NCBI RefSeq assembly: GCF_002803065.1
Contig: NZ_NNBL01000006.1
Coordinates: forward strand, 1 to 64,000
DNA length: 64,000 nucleotides
Reading direction: 5' to 3'
Source: Streptomyces sp. CB01635
GTDB taxonomy: Bacteria; Actinomycetota; Actinomycetes; Streptomycetales; Streptomycetaceae
A program made the position numbers and the translations under genes. Below are positions 56,457 to 64,000 of this stretch, piece by piece. Every line of letters begins with the position of its first letter. Positions within the stretch are counted from its first letter, which is position 1. Below the pieces are notes generated by a model. The model worked only from the letters and a program-made list of their open reading frames with translations, did no database searches and was not told where the DNA came from.

Positions 56457-57323
56457 CTACAGCCGTGCCACGCCGTCGGGCACTCGCCCCCGCAGGCACT
56501 CGCCGCAGAATTCCTCGTCGCCCTCCGGCCGGAACAGGCGCGCCTGCGTATGCACGCCCTCACATTCCCGCAGCTGGGCGATACGTGGCTGTACGGGTCC
56601 GGGGCAGCGGGACTCTTCCTCGACAGGCGCCGGTGGTACGTCGCTCAGGATGTACCGCAGCAGGCCGCCCGGCTTATGGATCGGCTGCTTCGGGCCCGGC
56701 AAGCTGCGCCGCACATGCGCCCGCACGCCACCTGGCGTGTGCCCCGCCTCCATCCAGGCGCTTGCCAGGGCCGCCAGCTGCGGCAGTATGCCGCGCGGTA
56801 CGCGGAGCCTTGGCTCCAAGTCCATGATCGTGGCGATGAGTTGGCGCCCGGCTTCCGTGGCCGCGGGAGCCTCGGGCGCCTCCGTCTCCGGAGGCGTCTC
56901 GGGATGGTGGGGGGTGTTCTCAAGAACGGGTTCTTCTGGATGACGGCCGACGGTCCGGCCGGTCGGCTCACCGGCGGCCGGGTTTCCGCCCACCGGAGCC
57001 CCGTCCCGTAAGACAAGCGCCTGCTCCGGCTTCAGCGGCACATTCGAGACGAGCTGCACGGTCGACCACAGCCCACGAACGCCCTGCTGGCGCCACTCGT
57101 GCAGATAGCCCTCGCGCTTCAGTTCGCCCTTGGCGCGGTTGAAGGCGCACTTGCCGATCCCGGCCTGACGGGCGGTTTTCGACAACGGGTCCTTGGCGTC
57201 ATCGGGGAGTGACAACTGCCAGGTCAACAGCCGGACGGCGTCCGACGAGAGGCGGGGATGGCGGAGGATTTCGTTCGGCACCTGACTGAAGAAACGGGCA
57301 GGCGCGATAGCATGACGGAGCAT
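56457..57323 (-). CDS. Helix-turn-helix protein of the replication-initiator-like type
   Basis: 288 residues. N-terminal winged-helix region (about 10-95): FFSQVPNEILRHPRLSSDAVRLL, DPLSKTARQAGIGKCAFNRAKGELKREGYL. Then a Pro/Glu-rich linker (about 120-155), a helical domain, and a C-terminal CGECLRGRVP cysteine pair. Proteins of this build occur widely in Streptomyces next to integrated elements and resemble plasmid replication/regulatory proteins. No integrase, att site or other mobility gene is visible here. Confidence 0.65.
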   Translation of the reverse strand: MLRHAIAPARFFSQVPNEILRHPRLSSDAVRLLTWQLSLPDDAKDPLSKTARQAGIGKCAFNRAKGELKREGYLHEWRQQGVRGLWSTVQLVSNVPLKPEQALVLRDGAPVGGNPAAGEPTGRTVGRHPEEPVLENTPHHPETPPETEAPEAPAATEAGRQLIATIMDLEPRLRVPRGILPQLAALASAWMEAGHTPGGVRAHVRRSLPGPKQPIHKPGGLLRYILSDVPPAPVEEESRCPGPVQPRIAQLRECEGVHTQARLFRPEGDEEFCGECLRGRVPDGVARL

Positions 57324-57476
57324 TTTCCGGTGGCTTCTTCCACTGGTGATGAAGGCCCTCTTCGCTGGCTGGAACCGGCGTTGAGGGCCGCCTCATGTCC
57401 GATCGAAATGACTTTGAGGCGTGCTGTCGCGCTCACCGTACCGCAACTTGCGTATGCGAACGGTCACTTGACGTAG

Positions 57477-57704
57477 TCACCACTGTCCGCCGTATCTCTG
57501 CGCGCGCTCCCGCAGCCACGCCCGCACCCACACCTCTTCGCTTTCCGAGGCCGGCCGCAGGTCTCGCGCCGCGATGGTCGCCACGAAGTACACGAAGCGC
57601 ACGCGCCGCGATTCCCCGTCGACACCGAGCACCTTGCCGGGCCCGTAGACGTCCGTACCGGTGTGGGCGACGAACGCACCTTCCCCGTGCTGCATCTTCC
57701 GCAC
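57477..57704 (-). CDS. Small conserved-looking protein
   Basis: 75 residues, GTG start with GAGAGG upstream. Reads as a compact beta-rich domain, GAFVAHTGTDVYGPGKVLGVDGESRRVRFVYFVATI, like an SH3/KOW-type barrel, followed by an amphipathic helix. No known function. It lies in a 478-base gap between larger genes and the ribosome site supports it. Confidence 0.55.
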   Translation of the reverse strand: MRKMQHGEGAFVAHTGTDVYGPGKVLGVDGESRRVRFVYFVATIAARDLRPASESEEVWVRAWLRERAQRYGGQW

Positions 57705-57801
57705 TGCCTCTCGATCTCGCTCTGCGTATGAAACCGATCACAGATTGAGGTCGGCGCAGCTAGGCTCGCCAGTGGTCCGAGCGTGACAACGCAAGTCGCA
57801 C

Positions 57802-58647
57802 ATGCGGGAGTTGCGGATGGCGATCGAGGACAATCCCGGTTCCCGGACGAGTTACGGGGATGAGCTGCGGCGGCGCCGTGAGGCCGCCGGATTCACCCAA
57901 GAAGAGCTGAGCGCGCGGGCGATCATGTCCCGCACGCACATCGCCCACATCGAGGCGGGGCGCCGCCGGCCGTCGCTTGAGGACGCTCGCCGTCTCGATC
58001 AGGTACTCAAGACGGGCGGGGTATTCGAGAACTTCCTGCCGACGCAGGGGGAGGGCCGGGTCGCCGAACACTTCGCGGAAGCACTGGAGTTGGAGCGCCA
58101 GGCGACGGCGATCAGGACGTACGCGCCGAAGCTCGTGCCCGGCATGCTCCAGACCGAGGCGTACGCCCGCGAAGTGCTCCAGTCCGGCTTCCCGCCGAAG
58201 ACTGACGAGGAACGTGACAGCCTCCTTGTCACACGCCTGGCAAGGGCCCGTGTCCTGGACGACTTCAAGTCACCAGTGACGTGGTTCCTCCTGGACGAAG
58301 CGGTGTTGCGCCGCCCCGTGGGAGGCCCTGCAGTGATGTGCGAGCAGCTCCGTCACATAGTGGAATTGGGCGAAAGCCGCCGCATTCGCGTCCACGTGCT
58401 GCCCTTCTCTGTGGGCTTGCACGCTCTCCTGGAGGGCCCGGTGTCCCTCATGTGGTTCGAGGACCTGCCGCAGGTCGCGTACGTGGAGGGCCTCACTTGG
58501 GGTCGGGTCCTCGAACTCCCCTCCGTGGTACGCGAATGCCAGACGGCCTACGATCACGCCATGGGCGACGCCCTGTCGCACCGTAAGTCCCTGGCGCTGA
58601 TCAGGTCCGTCGCGGAGGATTGCGAGCATGACGCACAGCAGCAGTGA
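57802..58647 (+). CDS. XRE-family regulator with DUF5753 domain
   Basis: 281 residues; an ATG five codons later is an alternative start. The helix-turn-helix at about 18-72 has LRRRREAAGFTQEELSARAIMSRTHIAHIEAGRR. The DUF5753 domain (about 95-275) has PGMLQTEAYAREVL, FLLDEAVLRRPVGG and LPFSVGLHALLEGPVSL. It overlaps the downstream DUF397 gene by 20 bases. Such XRE/DUF397 pairs (the WhiJ/AbaA type) are numerous in Streptomyces, where some affect differentiation and antibiotic production. No kinase-like third gene is present. Confidence 0.9.
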   Translation: MRELRMAIEDNPGSRTSYGDELRRRREAAGFTQEELSARAIMSRTHIAHIEAGRRRPSLEDARRLDQVLKTGGVFENFLPTQGEGRVAEHFAEALELERQATAIRTYAPKLVPGMLQTEAYAREVLQSGFPPKTDEERDSLLVTRLARARVLDDFKSPVTWFLLDEAVLRRPVGGPAVMCEQLRHIVELGESRRIRVHVLPFSVGLHALLEGPVSLMWFEDLPQVAYVEGLTWGRVLELPSVVRECQTAYDHAMGDALSHRKSLALIRSVAEDCEHDAQQQ

Positions 58648-58942
58648 GCAGCAGTGGCAGGGCATCCGCGTCCCCGACGCCTCAGTTCTGCCGATGTGGC
58701 GTAAGTCGAGTTACAGCGGTGGCGAGAGCGGCCAGTGCCTCGAAGTAAGCGACGCCTGGCGCAAGTCCACGTACAGCGGCGGCGACAGCGGGGACTGCCT
58801 CGAAGCCAACGACCACGCCTGCGCCGCCCACGTCCCCGTACGTGACAGCAAGAACCCTCACGGTCCGGCCGTCGTGTTCACCAGCGGCGCGTGGACGGCG
58901 TTCCTCGGTGCGGTGAAGGCGACCGACCGCCCGCGCCACTGA
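58628..58942 (+). CDS. DUF397 protein with duplicated core motif
   Basis: 104 residues starting inside the XRE gene. The DUF397 core appears twice in tandem: WRKSSYSGGESGQCLEVSDA and WRKSTYSGGDSGDCLEANDH, 20 residues each. The normal C-terminal part follows (VPVRDSKNPHGPAVVFTSGAWTAFL). Ordinary DUF397 proteins are about 60-80 residues with one copy, so an internal duplication of 60 bases explains the extra length. It probably acts as the small partner/antagonist of the XRE protein. Confidence 0.9.
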   Translation: MTHSSSEQQWQGIRVPDASVLPMWRKSSYSGGESGQCLEVSDAWRKSTYSGGDSGDCLEANDHACAAHVPVRDSKNPHGPAVVFTSGAWTAFLGAVKATDRPRH

Positions 58943-58951
58943 GCGGCGGGC

Positions 58952-59521
58952 CTACTGGCCCACCCTTCCGTCGATGCACTCGCGCAGCAGGTCGGCGTGG
59001 CCGCAGTGGCGGGCGTACTCCTCGACCCGGTGCACCAGCAGTTCCCGGACCGGGATCTCGACCTTCCCGAGGCGCTCGCCCAGATCCGCGTGCCCCGCGA
59101 GCGCGGCGTCCGTCGCGGCCTGCTCGCGCTCCAGATCGGCGTACGCGGCGTCGATCACGGCCTGCTCGGCGACGGCGCCGTTGAAGTCCCCGTCACGCTC
59201 GCCGTACAGCTTCCGCAGCGGTTCGCCGTCGGTTATCCAGTTGAGCCAGTCCCGCTCCGCCTCGGCGAGATGCCGGAGCAGGCCGAGCAGCGACATCGTC
59301 GACGGCGGAACCGACCGGCGCGCCAGCTGCTCCGGGTCCAGGCCCTCGCACTTCATCCGCAGGGTCAGGCGGTAGTCCGTCAGGAAGGTCCGGAGCGTCT
59401 CCAGTTCGCCCTCTGCACTGACGCCTTCGGCGCTGCGGGGGTCGTCGTCCGGGTCGGCCCACATGTCGGGGTAGACGGACGCCTGGCTCCATCGTGCGGG
59501 TTGGTCAGTCATACGTCGCAT
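58952..59521 (-). CDS. DinB-family (DUF664) protein
   Basis: 189 residues; an ATG at 59512 is an alternative start. Four-helix-bundle DinB-like features: ETLRTFLTDYRLTLRMKCEGLDPEQLARRSVPPSTMSLLGLLRHLAEAERDWL carries the first metal histidine, and VRELLVHRVEEYARHCGHADLLRECIDG the second pair. Relatives include mycothiol-dependent enzymes and damage-inducible proteins. The reaction is unknown. Confidence 0.82.
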   Translation of the reverse strand: MRRMTDQPARWSQASVYPDMWADPDDDPRSAEGVSAEGELETLRTFLTDYRLTLRMKCEGLDPEQLARRSVPPSTMSLLGLLRHLAEAERDWLNWITDGEPLRKLYGERDGDFNGAVAEQAVIDAAYADLEREQAATDAALAGHADLGERLGKVEIPVRELLVHRVEEYARHCGHADLLRECIDGRVGQ

Positions 59522-59673
59522 GGTCGTCGGTGGGGGCCGGGCCCGCCACTGATTTGCGGTACGCGTATCCGACGGAGTCCTGCGGGACTCCGAGCGACAA
59601 CCGAGTGCACGAGGCCGAACCTCGGCTGGGCCGGCACTCCGCGAGACATCGACGACGTGCCGTCACCTCGGAC

Positions 59674-60588
59674 CTACTCCTCGTCCTCGAAACTCTGGAA
59701 CCAGTGCCTGTCGTAATAGCGGGCGACCGAGTGCGGATGCGAGCGCTCGGTGAGCATGCGGAAGACGAACTCGGCGGCGGTGCCGTCGAATCGCGTCCAG
59801 GTGTCGGCGATGTCCTGCGACGCCAGGACGGGCCAGCGGTCGGGGTCGTCGCCTTCGGTCAGCCAGTAGTACTGGTCCGCCTGCTCGGACGCCCCCCACT
59901 CCAGGAGTCCGCCGGGCGCCGGATGGATGCCGTACGGCCTCCACAGGCTCGTGCCCGAGCGGGCCGCGAACCCGGCCAGATGCTCCGCGTTCTCCACGAA
60001 GTCCATGCCGGGGACGTCGGACTCGGGCACGTAGAGGGTGAGGAAGCCGTCGAAGGCGCCGTAACCGAAGATCTCGGCAAGCTGCTTGAAGTCCGTGGGC
60101 AGCCGGGTGCCGACCCGCGCCTCCACCGCATCCCAGTCGACCGTACGGGCCTCACCCGCCCACCCGGTCACGGCCACGACCCGCTCGACCCACGTGGCGT
60201 CGTCGGACAGCTCCTCCACAACGGGCACGTCCCGCTCGGCGACCAGGACGACGTGCCGTATGTCGTCCCCCACCCGGACCGTCCCGGCCCCGATCCACTG
60301 GTCGGCGTGCGCCCAGGCCCGCATGTCGATCACCTCGGTGCCGAAGGGCGCGAGCAGGGGCAGCCCGGTCGTAGCGTCCACGGTGGGATCGGCGAAGCCG
60401 CGCATGGCGAGGTTGCGGGAGGCCCCGTACCGGCCGCTGATCCCGTCGATCAGTTCGAGGAGGCCGAGCTCTTCGGAGAGGGCGAGGCATACATGCCCCG
60501 AGCCGTGCCCCTCCTCGCAGCACTCGAAGCGCCGAGCGCCTTTGCCGACCAACCGCGTCACGGCATCAACGAGTTCATCCGGTTCCAT
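59674..60588 (-). CDS. SMI1/KNR4-family protein
   Basis: 304 residues from the ATG at 60588 (MEPDELVDAV) with GGGAGGCGG upstream. An N-terminal domain of about 130 residues of unknown fold is followed by an SMI1/KNR4 domain (about 150-300): VDWDAVEARVGTRLPTDFKQLAEIFGYGAFDGFLTLY and WGASEQADQYYWLTEGDDP. These domains are frequent in immunity proteins of polymorphic toxin systems. The same frame continues upstream without a stop for 89 codons and encodes a plausible membrane hairpin (see findings). A second copy of its last 39 codons lies at 62330-62449. Confidence 0.8.
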   Translation of the reverse strand: MEPDELVDAVTRLVGKGARRFECCEEGHGSGHVCLALSEELGLLELIDGISGRYGASRNLAMRGFADPTVDATTGLPLLAPFGTEVIDMRAWAHADQWIGAGTVRVGDDIRHVVLVAERDVPVVEELSDDATWVERVVAVTGWAGEARTVDWDAVEARVGTRLPTDFKQLAEIFGYGAFDGFLTLYVPESDVPGMDFVENAEHLAGFAARSGTSLWRPYGIHPAPGGLLEWGASEQADQYYWLTEGDDPDRWPVLASQDIADTWTRFDGTAAEFVFRMLTERSHPHSVARYYDRHWFQSFEDEE

Positions 60589-60857
60589 GACCGCCTCCCG
60601 CCTCCTGCGCTCGCCTCGTGCGAGTCTGCTGTCTTCCTTGATCGCCCGGGCCTCCCGCCGGATGCGGAATCCGATGTAGCCCCACGCGGGGAGCGTCCCG
60701 ACGAGGGCCGCCAGCCGGTCGCTCAGGTCCTCACCGGCCCCGAAAGTGATCGCCCCCATGAGTGCCACCCAGCACATGGCGTAGCCGAGTGAGCGATTAC
60801 GAGCGACTCCTCCGGTTCTCCTCGGGGAAACCGGGCCGGTTCTACAGCACGCCACCC

Positions 60858-61160
60858 TCAGCGCGCGAGCGGCCGGAGCTTTCGGACATCGCTACGCGTG
60901 ACGGCCGGTTCCGGCAGGACGTCCGGGCGCGTACCGGGGACGGCCGGCCGTCGCTCCTCGCGCCTGCCCAGCGCCGCGAGAGCCAGCGTCACGGTGACCG
61001 AACCGGCCGCCATCAGCGTGATCGCAGTGGCAGAGGAGGTGAGTTGGGCCAGCGTGCCCGCGAGGAGGGCGCCGATGCCTTGGAAGGCGGCCATGCCGGT
61101 GGCGTGCAGGCCGAGGGCCTGGCCCGCGAGGTCGTCCGGGGTGAGGGACAACAGCGGACT
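60858..61160 (-). pseudogene. MFS transporter, C-terminal remnant
   Basis: About 100 codons reading SPLLSLTPDDLAGQALGLHA, then MAAFQGIGALLAGTLAQL, TLMAAGSVTVTLALAALGRR and a polar tail to a TAG. This is the last two membrane helices and tail of an MFS exporter. The preceding ten helices are missing. The upstream sequence is an unrelated regulator fragment on the other strand. Confidence 0.7.
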
Positions 61161-61209
61161 GGGGGTCGTGTTCACTGTTTCGCCGACACGCGAAAGGTCG
61201 TACGTGCGC

Positions 61210-61430
61210 ATGGGCTTGTGGCAGATCGACGCGGACAGCCTCGCCCGCCGCCGGTTCGTGCTCCCGCTGTTCGCCGAGACCTCCGCGAGCCTGAGGCTGC
61301 TGCACGCGGGGACCGGTTCCCATCCGGGCGAGGACGCCTGGCTGCGCACGCACCTGCCCGGCCACCGTGCGCGCCTGGCGGCCGAACCGGTGGCCGCACT
61401 CCTCGTACAGGCGGTCGGGCTGAGTGCCCG
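61210..61430 (+). pseudogene. ArsR-type regulator, N-terminal remnant
   Basis: From the ATG at 61210: MGLWQIDADSLARRRFVLPL, then AETSASLRLLHAGTGSHPGE and AWLRTHLPGHRARLAAEPVAALLVQAVG. This is the typical start of Streptomyces ArsR-family regulators that sit beside MFS genes. The helix-turn-helix half is missing; the frame runs on into antisense of the lipoprotein gene to a stop at 61506. Confidence 0.6.
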
Positions 61431-62321
61431 TCAGCCCACGTCTGTGGGAAGGCTGATGCTCTCTTTGAACACCCCGCCGTTCACCTCACCCACGTCCTGC
61501 CGGTAGTTGATGTACCCGCCGTTGTGCGGAATGAGGAAGGTGAACCCGAGCCGATGGGCTTCGATCCGCCCGGTCCTGGCGTCCAGGGTCAGCGTCTCGT
61601 TGAGCCGGGCGAGCGTGATCTGGGACTTGCTGATGGTGATGCCGGCGGCCTGGAGCCGGGTGAGGACGGGGTCGAGCTCGCGGACGGCGGTCTTCACGTA
61701 GGCGCGGTCCTGCACGTCCTTCAAGCTCGATGGCTGGAGCCTGACTTGAAGCTCGGCCGTGTCGCCCTTCTTCACTGCGGTGACGTCCTTGTTGCCCGCC
61801 TTGAGATAACCCCGGTACGCGTCGATGGCGGCCACCGAGTCCTCGACCTTGTTCTCCATCGCGGGGTCGGTGGAGGCGCCCTTCTTCCAGGCGGCGGCCC
61901 CCTCCTTGACGTAGGTCGTACCGCCGACGACAAACACCTTCTCCGCCTTCTGTACACCCTTGCTGCTGGTGATGACACCCTGCGAACGGAGGGCCTTTGG
62001 CTTCCCGGTGCGCGACACGGTGGCCTCGTAGGACGCGCCGCTCTCCTGCTCCTCGAGGGTGAGAGCCTCGGCGCCCTCCACGGCGAAGGTCCAGCCGGGT
62101 TCGGCGGCCATGGCTTTGTCGGCGAGGTCGAGGAAGTCGGCGGGGGTGGTGGGCGCGGGGGCTTTCGCCTCTCCCTCCGCCTTCTCCTGCACCTTCGCGT
62201 CGGCCTGCTTCGTTGCGGTGGGCCTGGCCGCGTCCGAGCCACCCACCCCCACGCCGCAACCGGCCAACACGACGCACAGGGGCGATATAGCCGTCAGATG
62301 TCCCAGACGAAATCTCTTCAC
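61431..62321 (-). CDS. LppX/LprG-like lipoprotein
   Basis: 296 residues from the GTG at 62321. Short signal KRFRLGHLTAISPLCVVLAGC with lipid-modified Cys at about 22, a charged linker, then a domain with VEGAEALTLEEQESGASYEATVSRTGKPKALRS, VGGTTYVKEGAAAWKKG and an amphipathic C-terminal half. The general plan resembles secreted lipoproteins of the LppX/LprG or DUF1396 type that carry lipids, but the match is weak. Intact and codon-typical although flanked on both sides by gene debris. Confidence 0.72.
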   Translation of the reverse strand: MKRFRLGHLTAISPLCVVLAGCGVGVGGSDAARPTATKQADAKVQEKAEGEAKAPAPTTPADFLDLADKAMAAEPGWTFAVEGAEALTLEEQESGASYEATVSRTGKPKALRSQGVITSSKGVQKAEKVFVVGGTTYVKEGAAAWKKGASTDPAMENKVEDSVAAIDAYRGYLKAGNKDVTAVKKGDTAELQVRLQPSSLKDVQDRAYVKTAVRELDPVLTRLQAAGITISKSQITLARLNETLTLDARTGRIEAHRLGFTFLIPHNGGYINYRQDVGEVNGGVFKESISLPTDVG

Positions 62322-62329
62322 TTTGCGGC

Positions 62330-62449
62330 CTACTCCTCGTCCTCGTAACTCTGGAACCAGTGGGTGTCGTACCTGGCGATCGAGTGGGGGTGCGAGCGCT
62401 CGGTGAGCATACGGAAGATGAACTCGGCGACGGTGCCGTCGAAGCGCAT
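62330..62449 (-). pseudogene. SMI1/KNR4 gene, duplicated C-terminal fragment
   Basis: 39 codons (MRFDGTVAEFIFRMLTERSH, then PHSIARYDTHWFQSYEDEE and TAG) closely match the last codons of the SMI1/KNR4 gene at 59674-60588 (RFDGTAAEFVFRMLTERSH...FQSFEDEE). Nothing of the rest of that gene is present. Confidence 0.85.
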
Positions 62450-62479
62450 CTACATCCGGATCTGGTCGCGTCTGCGGCC

Positions 62480-62681
62480 GTCCGTCGACCGGTTCGGGTC
62501 CGCCGTCACCGTCGCCGGACTCACCGGGGACGGCGTCGCAGGCCTCGCGATCGGCGCCGAGGGCGAGCACGCGGGCGACGGAACCGTGATGACCGTGAGC
62601 GGCGGGACGGGTGCCTCTTACGGGCCCACCGCGCTCGGGACGGCCGCCGGTGCCGGTATCGGTGGCGAACCGACCCGGTGA
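62480..62681 (+). pseudogene. FG-GAP repeat protein, C-terminal fragment
   Basis: The plus frame reads VDRFGSAVTVAGLTGDGVAG, LAIGAEGEHAGDGTVMTVSG and GTGASYGPTALG, then TGA. DRFG...TGDG..LAIGA is one FG-GAP (integrin-alpha beta-propeller) repeat plus the usual tail of Streptomyces secreted FG-GAP proteins. All upstream repeats and the signal peptide are missing. Confidence 0.6.
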
Positions 62682-62837
62682 CTTACGGGTGATTACCGGG
62701 CGATTTCCAGGTGGATTCCAGGTGACGTGCAGCACACCAGCACAACCAGTGACGTTTCCCGATGGTCGATCGCTGGATAGAGCAGCTACCCGCGTGACGG
62801 GTGTGGCATTTGTGAACTTATTCGAGGGGTGGGGCAT

Positions 62838-64000
62838 TTGAGCCCGCGTAATCCGCGTGCGCGCAGATCACATGCGTACAAACCGCTGAGTCTCAAGCGC
62901 AGGGCCTGGGTGACGGTGGGGGCCGTCGTCCTCGGTGGCGCGGGCGTGGTGACGTACGCCGTCGCCAGCCCGGAGGCGTCCGGCGGCTCCGGCCCCTCCG
63001 CGACGACTCCGCGGCCGGTCAAGGTGCGCTCCGCCGAACTGAAGGCCGACGGCAGCACCAAGCGGGAGCTCCCGCGCACCGGCACGGAGCCGTTCTCTCT
63101 GGTCGGGGTGACCTGGGACAAGCAGAGCGCCGAGCTCAAGGGCACCGCCCAGGTCCGCACGCGCAGCAGCGTGACCGGGAAGTGGACCGACTGGGTGTCC
63201 GTGAACACGGACTCGCACCTGCCCGACCCCGACACCGCCGAGAGTAAGAACGGCGTGCGGGGCATGTCCGAGTCCCGGTGGGTCGGGCCCTCGGACGGCG
63301 TCGAGGCACGCGTGGTCGCCGCCGACGGGTCGTCGACCGCGCTGCCCAAGGGGCTCACCCTTGCGATGGTCGACCCGGGTGTCACCTCGAAGGAGGCCAA
63401 GGCCGCCAAGACCTCCGCCGCGGCCGGTGGGCCGCAGAACGCGGCGTACACCACCGACCTCGCCGAGTCCCCCTCGCCGTCTCCCTCGGACTCCGCCCCG
63501 GAGAGCCCCTCGCCGTCGGCATCGCCCAGTGACTCGGCTCCGGCCGGCTCCCCGAGCCCGTCGGACTCCGCCTCGGCGAGCGCGAGCCCCAGCCCGTCGC
63601 CGACGCCCACCAAGCCCCCGGCCCCGCCCTCCACGGTGAAGCAGCCGCCGATCATCATGCGGTCGGAGTGGAAGCCGGACACCTCTCTCGCGGTCAACTA
63701 CAGCCCGCCGGAGTACATCGACAAGGTCCAGGCCGCGTTCATCCACCACACCGTGGACGCGAACGACTACAGCTGCGCCGACTCGGCCAAGCTGATCCGC
63801 GCCGACTACGCGTACCACGTGAAGCCGGAGCCGGACGGCAACGGCTGGAAGGACATCGGCTACAACTTCCTGGTCGACAAGTGCGGCCAGATATTCGAGG
63901 GCCGCGAGGGCGGCATCGACGAGCCCGTCCTCGGCGCGCACACGTACGGCTTCAACTCGTACTCGACCGGCATCGCGATCCTCGGCAACTTCGTGGACTC
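62838..64000 (+). CDS. Secreted N-acetylmuramoyl-L-alanine amidase (PGRP type), 3' end beyond the window
   Basis: About 388 codons visible, from a TTG behind AGGGGTGGGG; a GTG at 62829 is an alternative. A basic N-terminus and one hydrophobic segment (about residues 21-36: AWVTVGAVVLGGAGVVTYAV) form a signal peptide or anchor. A beta-rich region of about 120 residues follows, then a Ser/Pro-rich linker (about 215-265). The amidase_2/PGRP domain begins at MRSEWKPDTSL: AAFIHHTVDANDYSCADSA supplies one zinc histidine, IGYNFLVDKCGQIFEGREGG and GAHTYGFNSYSTGIAILGNF the rest. It cleaves the lactyl-alanine amide of peptidoglycan outside the cell. The second cysteine pair and zinc histidine probably lie downstream. 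Confidence 0.88.
   Translation, partial: MSPRNPRARRSHAYKPLSLKRRAWVTVGAVVLGGAGVVTYAVASPEASGGSGPSATTPRPVKVRSAELKADGSTKRELPRTGTEPFSLVGVTWDKQSAELKGTAQVRTRSSVTGKWTDWVSVNTDSHLPDPDTAESKNGVRGMSESRWVGPSDGVEARVVAADGSSTALPKGLTLAMVDPGVTSKEAKAAKTSAAAGGPQNAAYTTDLAESPSPSPSDSAPESPSPSASPSDSAPAGSPSPSDSASASASPSPSPTPTKPPAPPSTVKQPPIIMRSEWKPDTSLAVNYSPPEYIDKVQAAFIHHTVDANDYSCADSAKLIRADYAYHVKPEPDGNGWKDIGYNFLVDKCGQIFEGREGGIDEPVLGAHTYGFNSYSTGIAILGNFVD

Noticed and set aside
56457..58942. An integrated mobile element (replication-like protein plus XRE regulator)
   Set aside because: No integrase, excisionase, tRNA, direct-repeat att sites or transfer genes can be seen.

Overview
The window is high-GC actinobacterial DNA, almost certainly a Streptomyces chromosome core region. 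Evidence: strong G/C third-position bias, frequent GTG and some TTG starts, ATGA/GTGA stop-start overlaps, an AfsQ1/AfsQ2/SigQ locus, XRE plus DUF397 genes, and a gene order that from memory matches the S. coelicolor SCO4921-to-SCO4840s segment. Locus numbers and family names come from recall and reading; no database search was run.

Region 1 (1-11.2 kb): the tail of a biotin-dependent acyl-CoA carboxylase alpha chain, a TetR and a DeoR regulator, an LpdA-type flavoprotein, a gamma-glutamylcyclotransferase-like protein, then nucleoside catabolism: purine nucleoside phosphorylase, a phosphosugar mutase (probable phosphopentomutase), deoxyribose-phosphate aldolase, an aldehyde dehydrogenase and an adjoining catalytically dead aldehyde dehydrogenase.

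Region 2 (11.2-27.9 kb): a TetR/flavin reductase/MFS efflux module, a P-loop kinase, the divergent sigQ and afsQ1-afsQ2-lipoprotein locus with a visible AfsQ1 box, VanZ and PspC proteins, two small secreted proteins, adenosine deaminase, a hydrolase, a LysR/MFS pair, a SigG-like sigma factor overlapping a STAS gene antisense, and an AEC transporter.

Region 3 (28-36.5 kb): thymidine phosphorylase, cytidine deaminase, a complete BmpA-type nucleoside ABC importer and an M20 amidohydrolase. Copies of one 12-bp palindrome (CTACGCGCGTAG and close variants) sit before punA, deoC, add, deoA, the importer operon and bmpA. This outlines one nucleoside uptake and salvage regulon over 31 kb, running from import through deamination and phosphorolysis to pentose phosphates and acetaldehyde.

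Region 4 (36.8-47.2 kb): a secreted DUF1906 glycosidase-like protein and a nonulosonic-acid glycopolymer cluster. It holds a sialyltransferase-like enzyme, NeuB, a fused CMP-nonulosonate synthetase/HAD phosphatase, two further glycosyltransferases, a polysialyltransferase-family enzyme, an acyltransferase and a methyltransferase. No NeuC-type epimerase is present, which favours Kdn (teichulosonic acid) over Neu5Ac.

Region 5 (47.2-54.4 kb): a LeuE exporter, a B12-free methylmalonyl-CoA mutase catalytic subunit, an L,D-transpeptidase lipoprotein, and two tandem paralogous pairs of ECF-like sigma factor plus membrane-anchored partner.

Region 6 (54.4-64 kb): an accessory region of uncharacterised genes, XRE/DUF397, DinB and SMI1/KNR4 proteins, and a stretch (60.9-62.7 kb) of four decayed gene fragments around an intact lipoprotein gene. 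It ends in a PGRP-type amidase cut by the window edge.
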